DNA of 19,633 nt from an uncultured Bacteroidota bacterium (GTDB lineage: Bacteria; Bacteroidota; Bacteroidia; NS11-12g; UBA955): contig CAJBKH010000213.1 in the NCBI GenBank assembly GCA_903953615.1, forward strand, positions 1-19,633. Direction: 5' to 3'. The position numbers and the translations under genes are program-made. The notes below the pieces were generated by a model that was not told the origin of the DNA, searched no databases, and saw only the letters and a program-made list of their open reading frames with translations. Shown here piece by piece: positions 6,496 to 13,960 of this stretch. Within the stretch, counting starts at the first letter, position 1. Each line of letters starts with the position of its first letter.

Positions 6496-7409
6496 TATTT
6501 GTGTCCTGCTAATTGTTGTTTTACAATTTCGAGTCCTTCGGGAAAACTATGTGGCTGATAATTTAGTTCGTGTATGGCCTTGTCTAATTTGAAACCCGTA
6601 ATCGGTGGACGTTTGGCAGGCTGATTTAAGTTGGTAGAGCTTGAGCGTTTTATTAAACTCGCATCCAATTCATAATAATTGGCAATGGCATTTACCAATT
6701 CAAAAATGTTCATAAAGTCTTTGCCCGAGATATTGTAGATACCTTGCGCTTGTTGATCCTCGGCCAAGAAACAACCCATTGCTAAATCTTCAGCTAAGGT
6801 TGGAGTTCTGAATTGATCGTCTACCACATTAATGGTTTGACCTTTTTCTAATGCACCTTTGGCCCATAGTACAATATTGCTTCGGCTCATATCGTGCACC
6901 ACACCATATACCAAAACAGTTCTTAAGATGGCCCAGCTATCTGTATGGGTTTTCACCATGTCTTCGCCTTTTAATTTCGACCAACCGTAATAACTTAAAG
7001 GCAAGGCTTCGGCATCTTCGCTATAAGGACCATTTTCGCCATCGAAAATAAAATCGGTAGAAATATGGATAAAGTGCGCATTTACTTTTTTACAAGCATC
7101 GGCTAAATATTTAACAGCCTCTACATTCAATGCATCGCAAGCTTCTTTTTCTGTTTCGCAAGCATCAACATTAGTCATGGCCGCTGTATTAATTACACAA
7201 TCGGGTTGAAAACGGTTGATGACCTCCTCAACTTCTTGCTGATTAGTGATATCGAGCGAAGCATAAATAAAATTATTGCGATGCGGATAACGGCAATCGC
7301 CTTTGGCTGTAGCAATAAGGGTTTTATCGGGTTTGGTTAAATATAAATCAATGAGTTTTTGTCCTAATAAGCCGTTTGCGCCTGTAATTAAAATTTTCTT
7401 ATTCGCCAT
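6495..7409 (-). CDS. RmlD-like dTDP-4-dehydrorhamnose reductase (extended SDR)
   Basis: A 304-aa NAD(P)-binding sugar-nucleotide reductase. Visible motifs are the Rossmann loop GANGLLG (residues 10-16), NTAAMTNVDACE, the catalytic STD (117-119) followed by FIFDG, and the Tyr-Lys pair in YGWSK (Y141, K145). RmlD reduces dTDP-4-keto-L-rhamnose to dTDP-L-rhamnose. No other rml genes are nearby, so a related dTDP-sugar substrate remains possible. The start at 7409 (MANKKILITG) is preferred over 7448, because the upstream 13 residues are not family-like and a TAnnTTTG box lies 4 nt before this ATG. It is the first gene of the operon with fluC and the secreted protein gene. Confidence 0.88.
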   Translation of the reverse strand: MANKKILITGANGLLGQKLIDLYLTKPDKTLIATAKGDCRYPHRNNFIYASLDITNQQEVEEVINRFQPDCVINTAAMTNVDACETEKEACDALNVEAVKYLADACKKVNAHFIHISTDFIFDGENGPYSEDAEALPLSYYGWSKLKGEDMVKTHTDSWAILRTVLVYGVVHDMSRSNIVLWAKGALEKGQTINVVDDQFRTPTLAEDLAMGCFLAEDQQAQGIYNISGKDFMNIFELVNAIANYYELDASLIKRSSSTNLNQPAKRPPITGFKLDKAIHELNYQPHSFPEGLEIVKQQLAGHK

Positions 7410-7413
7410 ATTG

Positions 7414-7421
7414 CAAAGGTA
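7414..7421 (-). promoter_or_regulatory. Bacteroidota -7 box (TACCTTTG) for the rmlD-like/fluC operon
   Basis: Read on the minus strand, TACCTTTG matches TAnnTTTG and ends 4 nt before the ATG at 7409, again implying a leaderless or nearly leaderless mRNA. A TTG lies at 7446-7448 (minus strand), but with 24 bp spacing, slightly longer than usual. The box falls inside the longer alternative ORF, which argues against the 7448 start. Confidence 0.55.
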
Positions 7422-7482
7422 AGCACTGACAGATAAAACTGCTATCAAAAAAAGTAAGTTAAGCCATTTGGCTAATACACTA

Positions 7483-8439
7483 TTAAAAGGTGTATTTTAA
7501 TTCTATACTGCTTACAAATTGCCTGGTTAAACCATCGGGGCGCACCTCGCGTACAATAACAGGACTTGCAAAACGCGCGGTGAGCGTCCATTTGCTATTG
7601 AATTTGTAGGCGGCAGCTACTGGGATATTCAAGGTTAAACCTTTTGATCCATGAATGGCGCGTTCTACACCATTGATATCCGTATACCTATCGTGCAGCA
7701 GATGGTAAATGGGCAAAAGGCCTGCAGTAAATTTCAATTTTTTAGTAATTTTAAAAGTTCGGTCGACTCTAAAAACAATATCGGGTCTGCGTATTAGGTG
7801 GTATGAAGAAAAATACTGTCTTGCCTTGTCACCACGATCTGAACCAGGAGAAATGCGTGCGGTATCAAACCCATTTTTATTAAATTGTATAAGGGGTATC
7901 TGAACACCCAATGAGAAGCGCCATTTTTCTTTGTATTCTAGGTCTGCCCCTAATAGTAAATCGTGGGTTCCTAAACTGGTTTGGTAAGGCATAGGCAATG
8001 CTATACTATAATCTAAAAGCTGATTGGCAGTATACTTACTTGCGTTATTGACTCCCACTCTGACGCCTAAACTCAAGCTCATTTTCTTCTCATTTTTATC
8101 ATAGATATTTCTATTACCAACTAAAATTATATCGCCCCATCCATTATTACTTCCCAAATTACCATTGATAAATGTGTATGGTGCTTTTAACTGAAGGGTG
8201 TATTTTGAATTCAATCGCAGCACCCCTTCTAATTGATTGGTGAAATACTGAACACCCTGTTCCCCCACCCCATACTGTGTATTCAGGGTAAGACTACCCT
8301 TCTCCATTTTACCATGACCGCCAATACTACAGACCCCAGCATCGCTACAACCCTGTGATAGCAATGGATTTCGAACAATAAAAACTGCTATAACTAGCAG
8401 TAAAATGCCTAAGTTTTTATTTAAAAATATGCCTTTCAT
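7483..8439 (-). CDS. Outer-membrane beta-barrel protein with N-terminal CSDAG motif, unknown substrate
   Basis: A 318-aa protein from the ATG at 8439. The signal peptide is at about residues 1-30 (basic MKGIFLNKN, hydrophobic core, then LSQ). The mature N-terminus GCSDAGVCSIGG has two cysteines six residues apart that could form a disulfide. The rest alternates short amphipathic strands with turns (for example LKFTAGLLPIY and WTLTARFAS), and the chain ends KYTF with a terminal aromatic residue, typical of an outer-membrane barrel. I recall similar CSDAG barrel proteins as uncharacterised in Bacteroidota; transport is a guess. A start at 8469 would add 10 residues before the signal peptide. 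A weak TATGATTG box (minus strand, 8463-8470) fits the shorter start. It is divergent from mraZ and separately transcribed from the rmlD-like operon. Confidence 0.7.
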   Translation of the reverse strand: MKGIFLNKNLGILLLVIAVFIVRNPLLSQGCSDAGVCSIGGHGKMEKGSLTLNTQYGVGEQGVQYFTNQLEGVLRLNSKYTLQLKAPYTFINGNLGSNNGWGDIILVGNRNIYDKNEKKMSLSLGVRVGVNNASKYTANQLLDYSIALPMPYQTSLGTHDLLLGADLEYKEKWRFSLGVQIPLIQFNKNGFDTARISPGSDRGDKARQYFSSYHLIRRPDIVFRVDRTFKITKKLKFTAGLLPIYHLLHDRYTDINGVERAIHGSKGLTLNIPVAAAYKFNSKWTLTARFASPVIVREVRPDGLTRQFVSSIELKYTF

Positions 8440-8528
8440 TCCTTCGAATATAGCTGTTTTTTCAATCATAAATGTGAATTAAAAAAACAGACCCCTTTTT
8501 AAGGCCATTTCAAATACCTGTATTTCAA

Positions 8529-8558
8529 TTGATTACAAATTTTTAAACTATATTTTTC
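8529..8558 (+). promoter_or_regulatory. Candidate promoter of the mraZ/dcw operon
   Basis: TTG at 8529-8531 is followed after 19 bp by TATTTTTC at 8551-8558. This matches the Bacteroidota TTG-N19-TAnnTTTG arrangement with one mismatch at the last base. The predicted transcription start near 8562-8566 falls on the first of the three AAAGTGG repeats, a natural position for repression. It leaves a leader of about 65 nt before the mraZ ATG. A second partial box, TACCTTTA at 8601-8608, is less convincing because no TTG is at the right distance. The divergent region 8440-8630 (191 bp) holds only this promoter, the repeats and a possible weak promoter for the barrel gene. Confidence 0.5.
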
Positions 8559-8561
8559 CAC

Positions 8562-8588
8562 AAAGTGGGGGAAAGTGGAGAAAAGTGG
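8562..8588 (+). repeat. Three AAAGTGG direct repeats at 10-bp period, probable MraZ operator
   Basis: Exact AAAGTGG copies start at 8562, 8572 and 8582, so they sit on one face of the helix at a one-turn period. MraZ proteins are known to bind short G-rich direct repeats in front of their own operon: TGGGN repeats at about 10-bp period in Escherichia coli and AAAGTG[T/G] repeats in Mycoplasma. The location just after the predicted -7 box and before mraZ fits autorepression of the whole dcw operon. An alternative GTG start for mraZ at 8565 lies inside the repeats and is rejected. Confidence 0.75.
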
Positions 8589-8630
8589 ATTTTTTGGATT
8601 TACCTTTACCGAAAATTATTTTTAATCGGA

Positions 8631-9119
8631 ATGGCTAGGTTTATCGGAGAATTTGAGTGTAAAATTGACAACAAGGGTCGCATTATCTTGCCGGCCAAGT
8701 TGCGCGCGCAGATTCCTGACAAGGATGCCAAGGCCATGGTGATTAACCGCGGATTCGAAAAATGTTTAGTGCTTTATACCAATGCAGATTGGAACATGGA
8801 GACTGAAAAACTAACCGTGTTAAATGATTTTAGAAGAGATGCAAGGAAGTTCATCCGTCAGTTTAACAACGGCGCTAACATCGTTCCTATAGATGCATCA
8901 AACCGTATTAACATACCGAACAGTTTAGCTGAATACGCTTCGCTAAAAGACGATATTATTATTTCGTGCTATAACCACAAAATAGAAATCTGGAACAAAG
9001 CCCACTTCGAAGAAGAATTGAAATTCGATGATCAGGAATTCTCACGCATGGCCGAAGAATTAATGGGCAATACTAACACGCAAACAAAAGGACCTGAAGC
9101 CGATGGTAAAACCAATTGA
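8631..9119 (+). CDS. mraZ: Transcriptional regulator MraZ
   Basis: A 162-aa protein with two AbrB/SpoVT-like halves. The first has IGEFECKIDNKGRIILPAKL near residues 5-24. The second has DASNRINIPNSLAEYA in the middle of the chain. These are the DxKGR and DxxNRI signatures of MraZ, which oligomerises into a ring and binds operator repeats. The ATG at 8631 begins MARFIGEFE, the family N-terminus; the upstream GTG at 8565 would add 22 odd residues encoded by the operator. The C-terminal tail past about residue 145 is polar and variable (NTNTQTKGPEADG). It is the first gene of the dcw cluster and overlaps rsmH by 17 bp. It likely regulates this operon by binding 8562-8588. Confidence 0.95.
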   Translation: MARFIGEFECKIDNKGRIILPAKLRAQIPDKDAKAMVINRGFEKCLVLYTNADWNMETEKLTVLNDFRRDARKFIRQFNNGANIVPIDASNRINIPNSLAEYASLKDDIIISCYNHKIEIWNKAHFEEELKFDDQEFSRMAEELMGNTNTQTKGPEADGKTN

Positions 9120-10017
9120 AGCATACCACATACCGGCAATGTTGTCTGAATGTATCGCAGGACTTAACATTAAAGGGGATGGTATCTACGTTGATGTAAC
9201 CTTTGGTGGTGGTGGTCATTCGAAAGCCATACTCAATGCATTAGGACCGAAAGGAAAGCTTTATGCATTCGATCAAGACAATGATGCTGTTCGGAATTTA
9301 CCAGATGATGAGCGCCTTGTTTTTATTAACCATAACTTCAAATACATTTCGCAATTCTTAGCCTATTTAAATGCCATACCTGTTGATGGCATCATGGCAG
9401 ATTTAGGTATCTCTTCTTATCAAATTAACGAAGGTGAAAAAGGATTTGCACACCGTTTAGAAGGTAACTTAGACATGCGCATGGATAAGAATGCAAGTGT
9501 ATCCGCAAGTGGTGTAGTCAATTCTTATACCGAAGCACAATTGCTAAAAGTGTTTAGAACCTATGGCGAAATCAATAACGCTTACAAATTGGTTCAAACC
9601 ATTATTGAGGTGCGCAAAACAGCACCCATTATTACCATCGCAGATTTTAAAACTGCCATTAAAAATTGCACCCCTCCAAGAGAAGAAAGCAAATACTTAT
9701 CTCAAGTATTTCAAGCTTTAAGAATAGAAGTAAACGAGGAAATGAAAGCACTTGAAACCATGCTTACAGCCTCTAATCAATTGCTTAAAAAAGGTGGTCG
9801 CTTAGTGGTATTGAGCTACCATTCTTTAGAAGACCGATTGGTAAAAAACTTTATCAATTCAGGTAATGTAGAAGGCGAAGTGGAGAAAGATTTTTTCGGT
9901 CAGACCAACATCCCTTTTAAAGCCATCACAAAAAAACCAATGGTGCCTACCGATCAAGAAATACTAGAAAACAAACGCGTAAGAAGTGCCAAATTAAGAA
10001 TAGCTGAAAAACGTTGA
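9103..10017 (+). CDS. rsmH: 16S rRNA m4C1402 methyltransferase RsmH (MraW)
   Basis: A SAM-dependent methyltransferase of 304 aa that N4-methylates C1402 of 16S rRNA in the decoding centre. Motifs seen are DVTFGGGGHS at residues 31-40 (SAM-binding loop), YAFDQD at about 54-59, ADLGISSYQ, the GFAHRLEGNLDMRMD segment, and VLSYHSLEDR in the C-terminal part. The end, KRVRSAKLRIAEK, is also typical. The length is normal for the family. The gene begins inside the 3' end of mraZ and its TGA overlaps the TTG start of the FtsL-like gene. An antisense 77-aa ORF over its 3' end is a shadow. Confidence 0.97.
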   Translation: MVKPIEAYHIPAMLSECIAGLNIKGDGIYVDVTFGGGGHSKAILNALGPKGKLYAFDQDNDAVRNLPDDERLVFINHNFKYISQFLAYLNAIPVDGIMADLGISSYQINEGEKGFAHRLEGNLDMRMDKNASVSASGVVNSYTEAQLLKVFRTYGEINNAYKLVQTIIEVRKTAPIITIADFKTAIKNCTPPREESKYLSQVFQALRIEVNEEMKALETMLTASNQLLKKGGRLVVLSYHSLEDRLVKNFINSGNVEGEVEKDFFGQTNIPFKAITKKPMVPTDQEILENKRVRSAKLRIAEKR

Positions 10018-10397
10018 ACCAATTTAAAAGCAATACCGCCAACGAGAATGAAGTGAAAACGCCTGTGAATCCTGGTGCCGATGAGGCATTAAAAAAAGCA
10101 AGTGAGTTTACCTTCTTTATCGACAAGGATAGCATCGGCAAAACATTGCCTGCCATTATCATGGGTGTATTTGTGGCCATTGTTTACATATCGCTTTCGC
10201 ATTACCATGTGAAGAGTTTGAAACAAAAGGAAGAATTGAAAAAAGAATTGAATGAACTGCGCTCTGAATACATTACTGTAAAAAGTAGCTTAATGAAAAA
10301 AAGCAATCAGAGTGAAGTAGCAAAAGAATTAGAAACCGAAGGCATTAAAGAATTGAGAACGCCTCCTAATATTATTGAGAAAGACGAGAAGAAATGA
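10014..10397 (+). CDS. FtsL-like cell division protein (Bacteroidota FtsL_2 type)
   Basis: A 127-aa bitopic membrane protein. It has a cytoplasmic tail of about 45 residues, one helix at roughly 45-63 (AIIMGVFVAIVYISLS), then a charged coiled-coil (KQKEELKKELNELRSEY) on the periplasmic side. This is the layout of FtsL, which with FtsB/FtsQ activates FtsWI at the septum. The position between rsmH and the PBP gene is the classic ftsL slot. Primary sequence similarity to E. coli FtsL is low. The start is a TTG at 10014 that shares bases with the rsmH TGA (TTGA); there is no in-frame ATG before the membrane helix, and in-frame GTGs at 10053 and 10065 are alternatives. Its stop overlaps ftsI (ATGA). 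Confidence 0.78.
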   Translation: MNQFKSNTANENEVKTPVNPGADEALKKASEFTFFIDKDSIGKTLPAIIMGVFVAIVYISLSHYHVKSLKQKEELKKELNELRSEYITVKSSLMKKSNQSEVAKELETEGIKELRTPPNIIEKDEKK

Positions 10398-12499
10398 GCA
10401 ATCTAAAAAAAGCCATATTACTACGCGCCTGGTTTGCCTTTATCTTAGTATTGATATTGGCAGGTGGCATTGTGTGGCAAGTGATTACATTGCAGTTTAC
10501 TCAAAAAGAAAAGTACTTAGCTATTAGTCGCGAACAAAGCACTAAGTGGAGAGAGATACAAGCATCACGCGGCAATATTTATGCTGATGATGGCAGCTTA
10601 TTAGCCACCAGTATTCCGAAATATGAAATCCGCATGGATACAAAAGTTGAAACTGTAACCAATGAATATTTCAAAGCCCATGTCGATAGTTTAGGTTGGT
10701 ATTTATCAAACGTATTCAATGATAAAACTGCTACTGAATGGAGCCTTTATTTAAAGGAAGCGAGAGCACGCGCAGAAAGATATCTTTTATTGAGAAGGGA
10801 TGTTGATTATGTAGTTGCCAAACAAATGGAGAACTGGCCAATATTCAATTTAGGAAAGTACAAAGGCGGTTTCATTAAAATAGAAAAAAACAAAAGAGAA
10901 ATTCCTTTCGGTCAGTTGGCTGCGAGAACCATTGGCTATACCAACTTAACAGGTACTAAAATTGGTTTAGAAGGTGCTTACGATTCTTTCCTTATGGGTA
11001 GCAGTGGCAAACGTTTAGAACAAAGAATTTATGGGGGTGTTTGGAAACCAGTATTAGACAAAGATGAATTGGAGCCCCACAATGGTTTCGATGTTTACAC
11101 AACCCTTGATATCAATATTCAAGACGTTGCAGAAAACGCTTTAAAACAATGTTTAATTAATAACAATGCCGACCATGGTTGTGCGGTATTAATGGAAGTA
11201 AAAACAGGTGCAATACGCGCCATTGCTAATTTGAAAAAAACGGGTGATGCCACTTATGAAGAATCAGAAAATTATGCAGTGAATGAATTTACGGATCCAG
11301 GTTCTACATTTAAACTAGTTAGTGCGATGGCATTGTTGGAAGACAAATTAGTAAAACCTTCTGATACCATCGACATTGAATGGGGCAAAACACAATTCGG
11401 GAGAGAAAAGATGGAAGATGCACACGCTGCACCCTTTAAAAACGCTTCGTTTCAATATATTTTCGAAAATTCTAGTAACGTTGGTATCGCAAAAACAATT
11501 GTAAAAAATTACAAAAACCAACCATCAAAATTCATCGACCATATCTTCAGTTTAGGCCTAAACATTCCATTGGCTTTTGATATTAAAACGCCTAACAAAC
11601 CCGATGTAAAAAGTACAAAAGCAAGAAGTTGGAGCGTCACCTCATTGCCATGGATGAGCATAGGCTATGAGATGCAATTAAGTGCGATGCAAATACTATC
11701 GGTATACAATGCCGTAGCGAACAATGGTGTGATGGTTAAACCCTACCTAGTAAAAGAAATTAAAGAGTTTGGCAAAACCATTCAGAAAAATGAAACCGTA
11801 ATACTGAACAAAAAAATATGTAGCGAAGAAACCATCCGTCAACTTAAACTTTTATTAGAAGGTGTGGTTGAAAATGGCACTGCCAAAAATTTAAAAGGAT
11901 TGGGTTATAAAGTGGCAGGTAAAACTGGTACTGCACAAATCGCATTAAATTCTAGTGGTTACGATAAGAGCTCTCACAAAGCCTCTTTTGTTGGCTATTT
12001 TCCGGCTGATAACCCTCAATACAGTTGCATTGTTGTTATTAATGCACCAGCCAATGGCGTTTATTATGGTGGCACAGTAGCAGGACCAGTATTCAAAGAA
12101 ATTGCTGATAAAGTATATAGCACCAATACAAGTTTACACAAACCACTTAAAAAAGTAGACCACCCTGCGATGCCAACCGTTAAGAACGGCAAACGCGATG
12201 ATATTAAATATGTGCTCGACCGCTTAATGATTAGCAATCACCAAATCAAAGGTACAGCTGAAACTGAGTGGGTAAAAACGGGCGTTGATGTACAATCAAT
12301 TGATCTAAAAGAATTACAAACCGATACACATTTAGTACCTGATGTGAAAGGCATGGGTTTAAAAGACGCCATTTATCTTTTAGAGAACCGCGGACTAAAA
12401 GTAATAACTGAAGGATATGGCGCAGTAAAATATCAATCGATTATAGCAGGTAGCAGCGTCATTCGAGGAACTTATATCGTAATCAAATTAGGCACCTGA
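10394..12499 (+). CDS. ftsI: Septal peptidoglycan transpeptidase FtsI (class B PBP) with one PASTA domain
   Basis: A 701-aa class B penicillin-binding protein that cross-links septal peptidoglycan. It has an N-terminal helix at about 10-32, a dimerisation/pedestal region at about 50-230, then the transpeptidase domain. All three active-site motifs are present: S304-T-F-K307, S360-S-N362 and K510-T-G512. A single PASTA-type domain is at about residues 646-701 (VPDVKGMGLKDAI), longer than E. coli FtsI but normal for Bacteroidota. The start overlaps the ftsL-like stop by 4 bp (ATGA) and the end overlaps murE by 1 bp (TGATG). Its SEDS partner, FtsW, is encoded downstream in the same cluster. Confidence 0.95.
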   Translation: MSNLKKAILLRAWFAFILVLILAGGIVWQVITLQFTQKEKYLAISREQSTKWREIQASRGNIYADDGSLLATSIPKYEIRMDTKVETVTNEYFKAHVDSLGWYLSNVFNDKTATEWSLYLKEARARAERYLLLRRDVDYVVAKQMENWPIFNLGKYKGGFIKIEKNKREIPFGQLAARTIGYTNLTGTKIGLEGAYDSFLMGSSGKRLEQRIYGGVWKPVLDKDELEPHNGFDVYTTLDINIQDVAENALKQCLINNNADHGCAVLMEVKTGAIRAIANLKKTGDATYEESENYAVNEFTDPGSTFKLVSAMALLEDKLVKPSDTIDIEWGKTQFGREKMEDAHAAPFKNASFQYIFENSSNVGIAKTIVKNYKNQPSKFIDHIFSLGLNIPLAFDIKTPNKPDVKSTKARSWSVTSLPWMSIGYEMQLSAMQILSVYNAVANNGVMVKPYLVKEIKEFGKTIQKNETVILNKKICSEETIRQLKLLLEGVVENGTAKNLKGLGYKVAGKTGTAQIALNSSGYDKSSHKASFVGYFPADNPQYSCIVVINAPANGVYYGGTVAGPVFKEIADKVYSTNTSLHKPLKKVDHPAMPTVKNGKRDDIKYVLDRLMISNHQIKGTAETEWVKTGVDVQSIDLKELQTDTHLVPDVKGMGLKDAIYLLENRGLKVITEGYGAVKYQSIIAGSSVIRGTYIVIKLGT

Positions 12500-13959
12500 T
12501 GAAACAACTGAAAGACATATTGACCCAAGTTGAAATCATCAAAAGTATCGGTGACTTAAACATTGCTATTTCAAAACTTGAATTGGACTCAAGACAAGTT
12601 GAAAAAGGCATATTGTTCTTTGCTGTTAAAGGCACTGTAACAGATGCCCACCAATACATTCCGCAAGTTATTGAAAAAGGAGCTGTTGCAATTGTTTGCA
12701 GCGAAATGCCAAAAGCAATTGCTGAAGATGTAACTTACATTCTTGTAGAAGATGTTCAATTAAGTGTAGGTCTAATTGCTTCTGCTTTTTATGACCATCC
12801 TTCTGAAAAAATAAAATTAATTGGCGTAACTGGCACCAATGGCAAAACAACAACAACTACCATGTTGTACCAATTGTTTACTGCTTTGGGCAATGCTTGT
12901 GGTTTAATTAGCACTGTAGAATACATCATTGATAAAACAACTTATACCAGCACACATACAACACCGAATCCAATTCGTTTAAATGAATTAATTGCCGAAA
13001 TGGTAGCTGCCAATTGCACTTACTGTTTCATGGAGGTAAGTTCGCATGCAGTGGTGCAAGGTCGCATCAATGGCTTGCAATTTGATGGTGCAATTTTTAC
13101 CAACATTACCCACGACCATTTAGATTACCATGGCACCTTTGATAATTACATCAAAGCAAAAAAACAATTCTTTGATAATCTTTCTTCCGATGCGTTTGCC
13201 TTAACTAACAAAGACGACCGCAATGGTAGTGTGATGTTGCAAAACACCAAAGCGGCTAAATATACATATGCTTTAAAATCTTCGGCCGACTTTAATTGTA
13301 AAATTATTGAAAGCGATTTCAATGGTTTGCTTTTAAAAATTGATACCATTGAAGCATGGTTTAACTTGGTTGGAAAATTCAATGCTTACAATTTACTAGC
13401 TGTTTATTCAACTGCATTTTTATTGGGCATCTCTCAAGAAGAAATCATTACCAAACTTTCGCTACAAACCCGTGTGAATGGTCGCTTCGAAGTATACAGA
13501 AGTGACAAAGGTTTAGTAGGCATTGTTGATTATGCGCACACGCCTGATGCATTAAAAAATGTATTGGATACCATCAACGATGTTAGAACCAAAAACGAGC
13601 AATTAATAACAGTAGTTGGTTGCGGTGGCAACAGAGATAAAACCAAACGCCCGGTGATGGGAAAAGTAGCCACACAATTAAGCGACAAAGTCATTTTCAC
13701 AAGTGACAATCCGAGAGATGAAGATGCTTCGACCATCATTGACGAAATGATGAATGGTGTTGAAGCCATTGACTATAAAAAAACTTTGAAAATCGCAGAT
13801 AGAAAAGAAGCCATTCGCACCGCCATTATGCTAAGCAATCCGAAAGATATTATTCTAATTGCTGGCAAAGGCCATGAGACTTACCAAGAAATTAAAGGTA
13901 TTAAAACGCCCTTTGACGACAGAATTGTATTAACCGAAATTTTTAATCAAATGAAATAA
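12499..13959 (+). CDS. murE: UDP-MurNAc-tripeptide ligase MurE (meso-DAP type)
   Basis: A 486-aa cytoplasmic Mur ligase that adds the third stem-peptide residue to UDP-MurNAc-L-Ala-D-Glu using ATP. The P-loop GTNGKTTT is at residues 112-119 and SSHAVVQGR starts at 181. The likely carbamylated lysine is K221 in YIKAKKQFF. The substrate-selecting motif is DNPR (403-406), which marks meso-diaminopimelate enzymes as opposed to the lysine-adding type. GKGHE follows at 456-460. Translation is coupled to ftsI by a 1-bp overlap. mraY starts one base after its stop, so murF, which often follows murE, is absent here. Confidence 0.96.
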   Translation: MKQLKDILTQVEIIKSIGDLNIAISKLELDSRQVEKGILFFAVKGTVTDAHQYIPQVIEKGAVAIVCSEMPKAIAEDVTYILVEDVQLSVGLIASAFYDHPSEKIKLIGVTGTNGKTTTTTMLYQLFTALGNACGLISTVEYIIDKTTYTSTHTTPNPIRLNELIAEMVAANCTYCFMEVSSHAVVQGRINGLQFDGAIFTNITHDHLDYHGTFDNYIKAKKQFFDNLSSDAFALTNKDDRNGSVMLQNTKAAKYTYALKSSADFNCKIIESDFNGLLLKIDTIEAWFNLVGKFNAYNLLAVYSTAFLLGISQEEIITKLSLQTRVNGRFEVYRSDKGLVGIVDYAHTPDALKNVLDTINDVRTKNEQLITVVGCGGNRDKTKRPVMGKVATQLSDKVIFTSDNPRDEDASTIIDEMMNGVEAIDYKKTLKIADRKEAIRTAIMLSNPKDIILIAGKGHETYQEIKGIKTPFDDRIVLTEIFNQMK

Positions 13960-13960
13960 T

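Noticed and set aside
6130..6530. Fluoride riboswitch in front of fluC
   Set aside because: fluC overlaps the upstream gene by one base, so no untranslated leader exists; I saw no riboswitch-like fold.
7447..7473. Minus-strand terminator after the barrel gene (AGCC-loop-GGCT with a later T-run)
   Set aside because: The stem is only 4-5 bp and the T-run starts about 8 nt after it, too weak to call without folding calculations.
8565..8630. Extended mraZ start at GTG 8565
   Set aside because: It lies inside the AAAGTGG repeats and adds 22 residues unlike MraZ; the ATG at 8631 gives the standard N-terminus.
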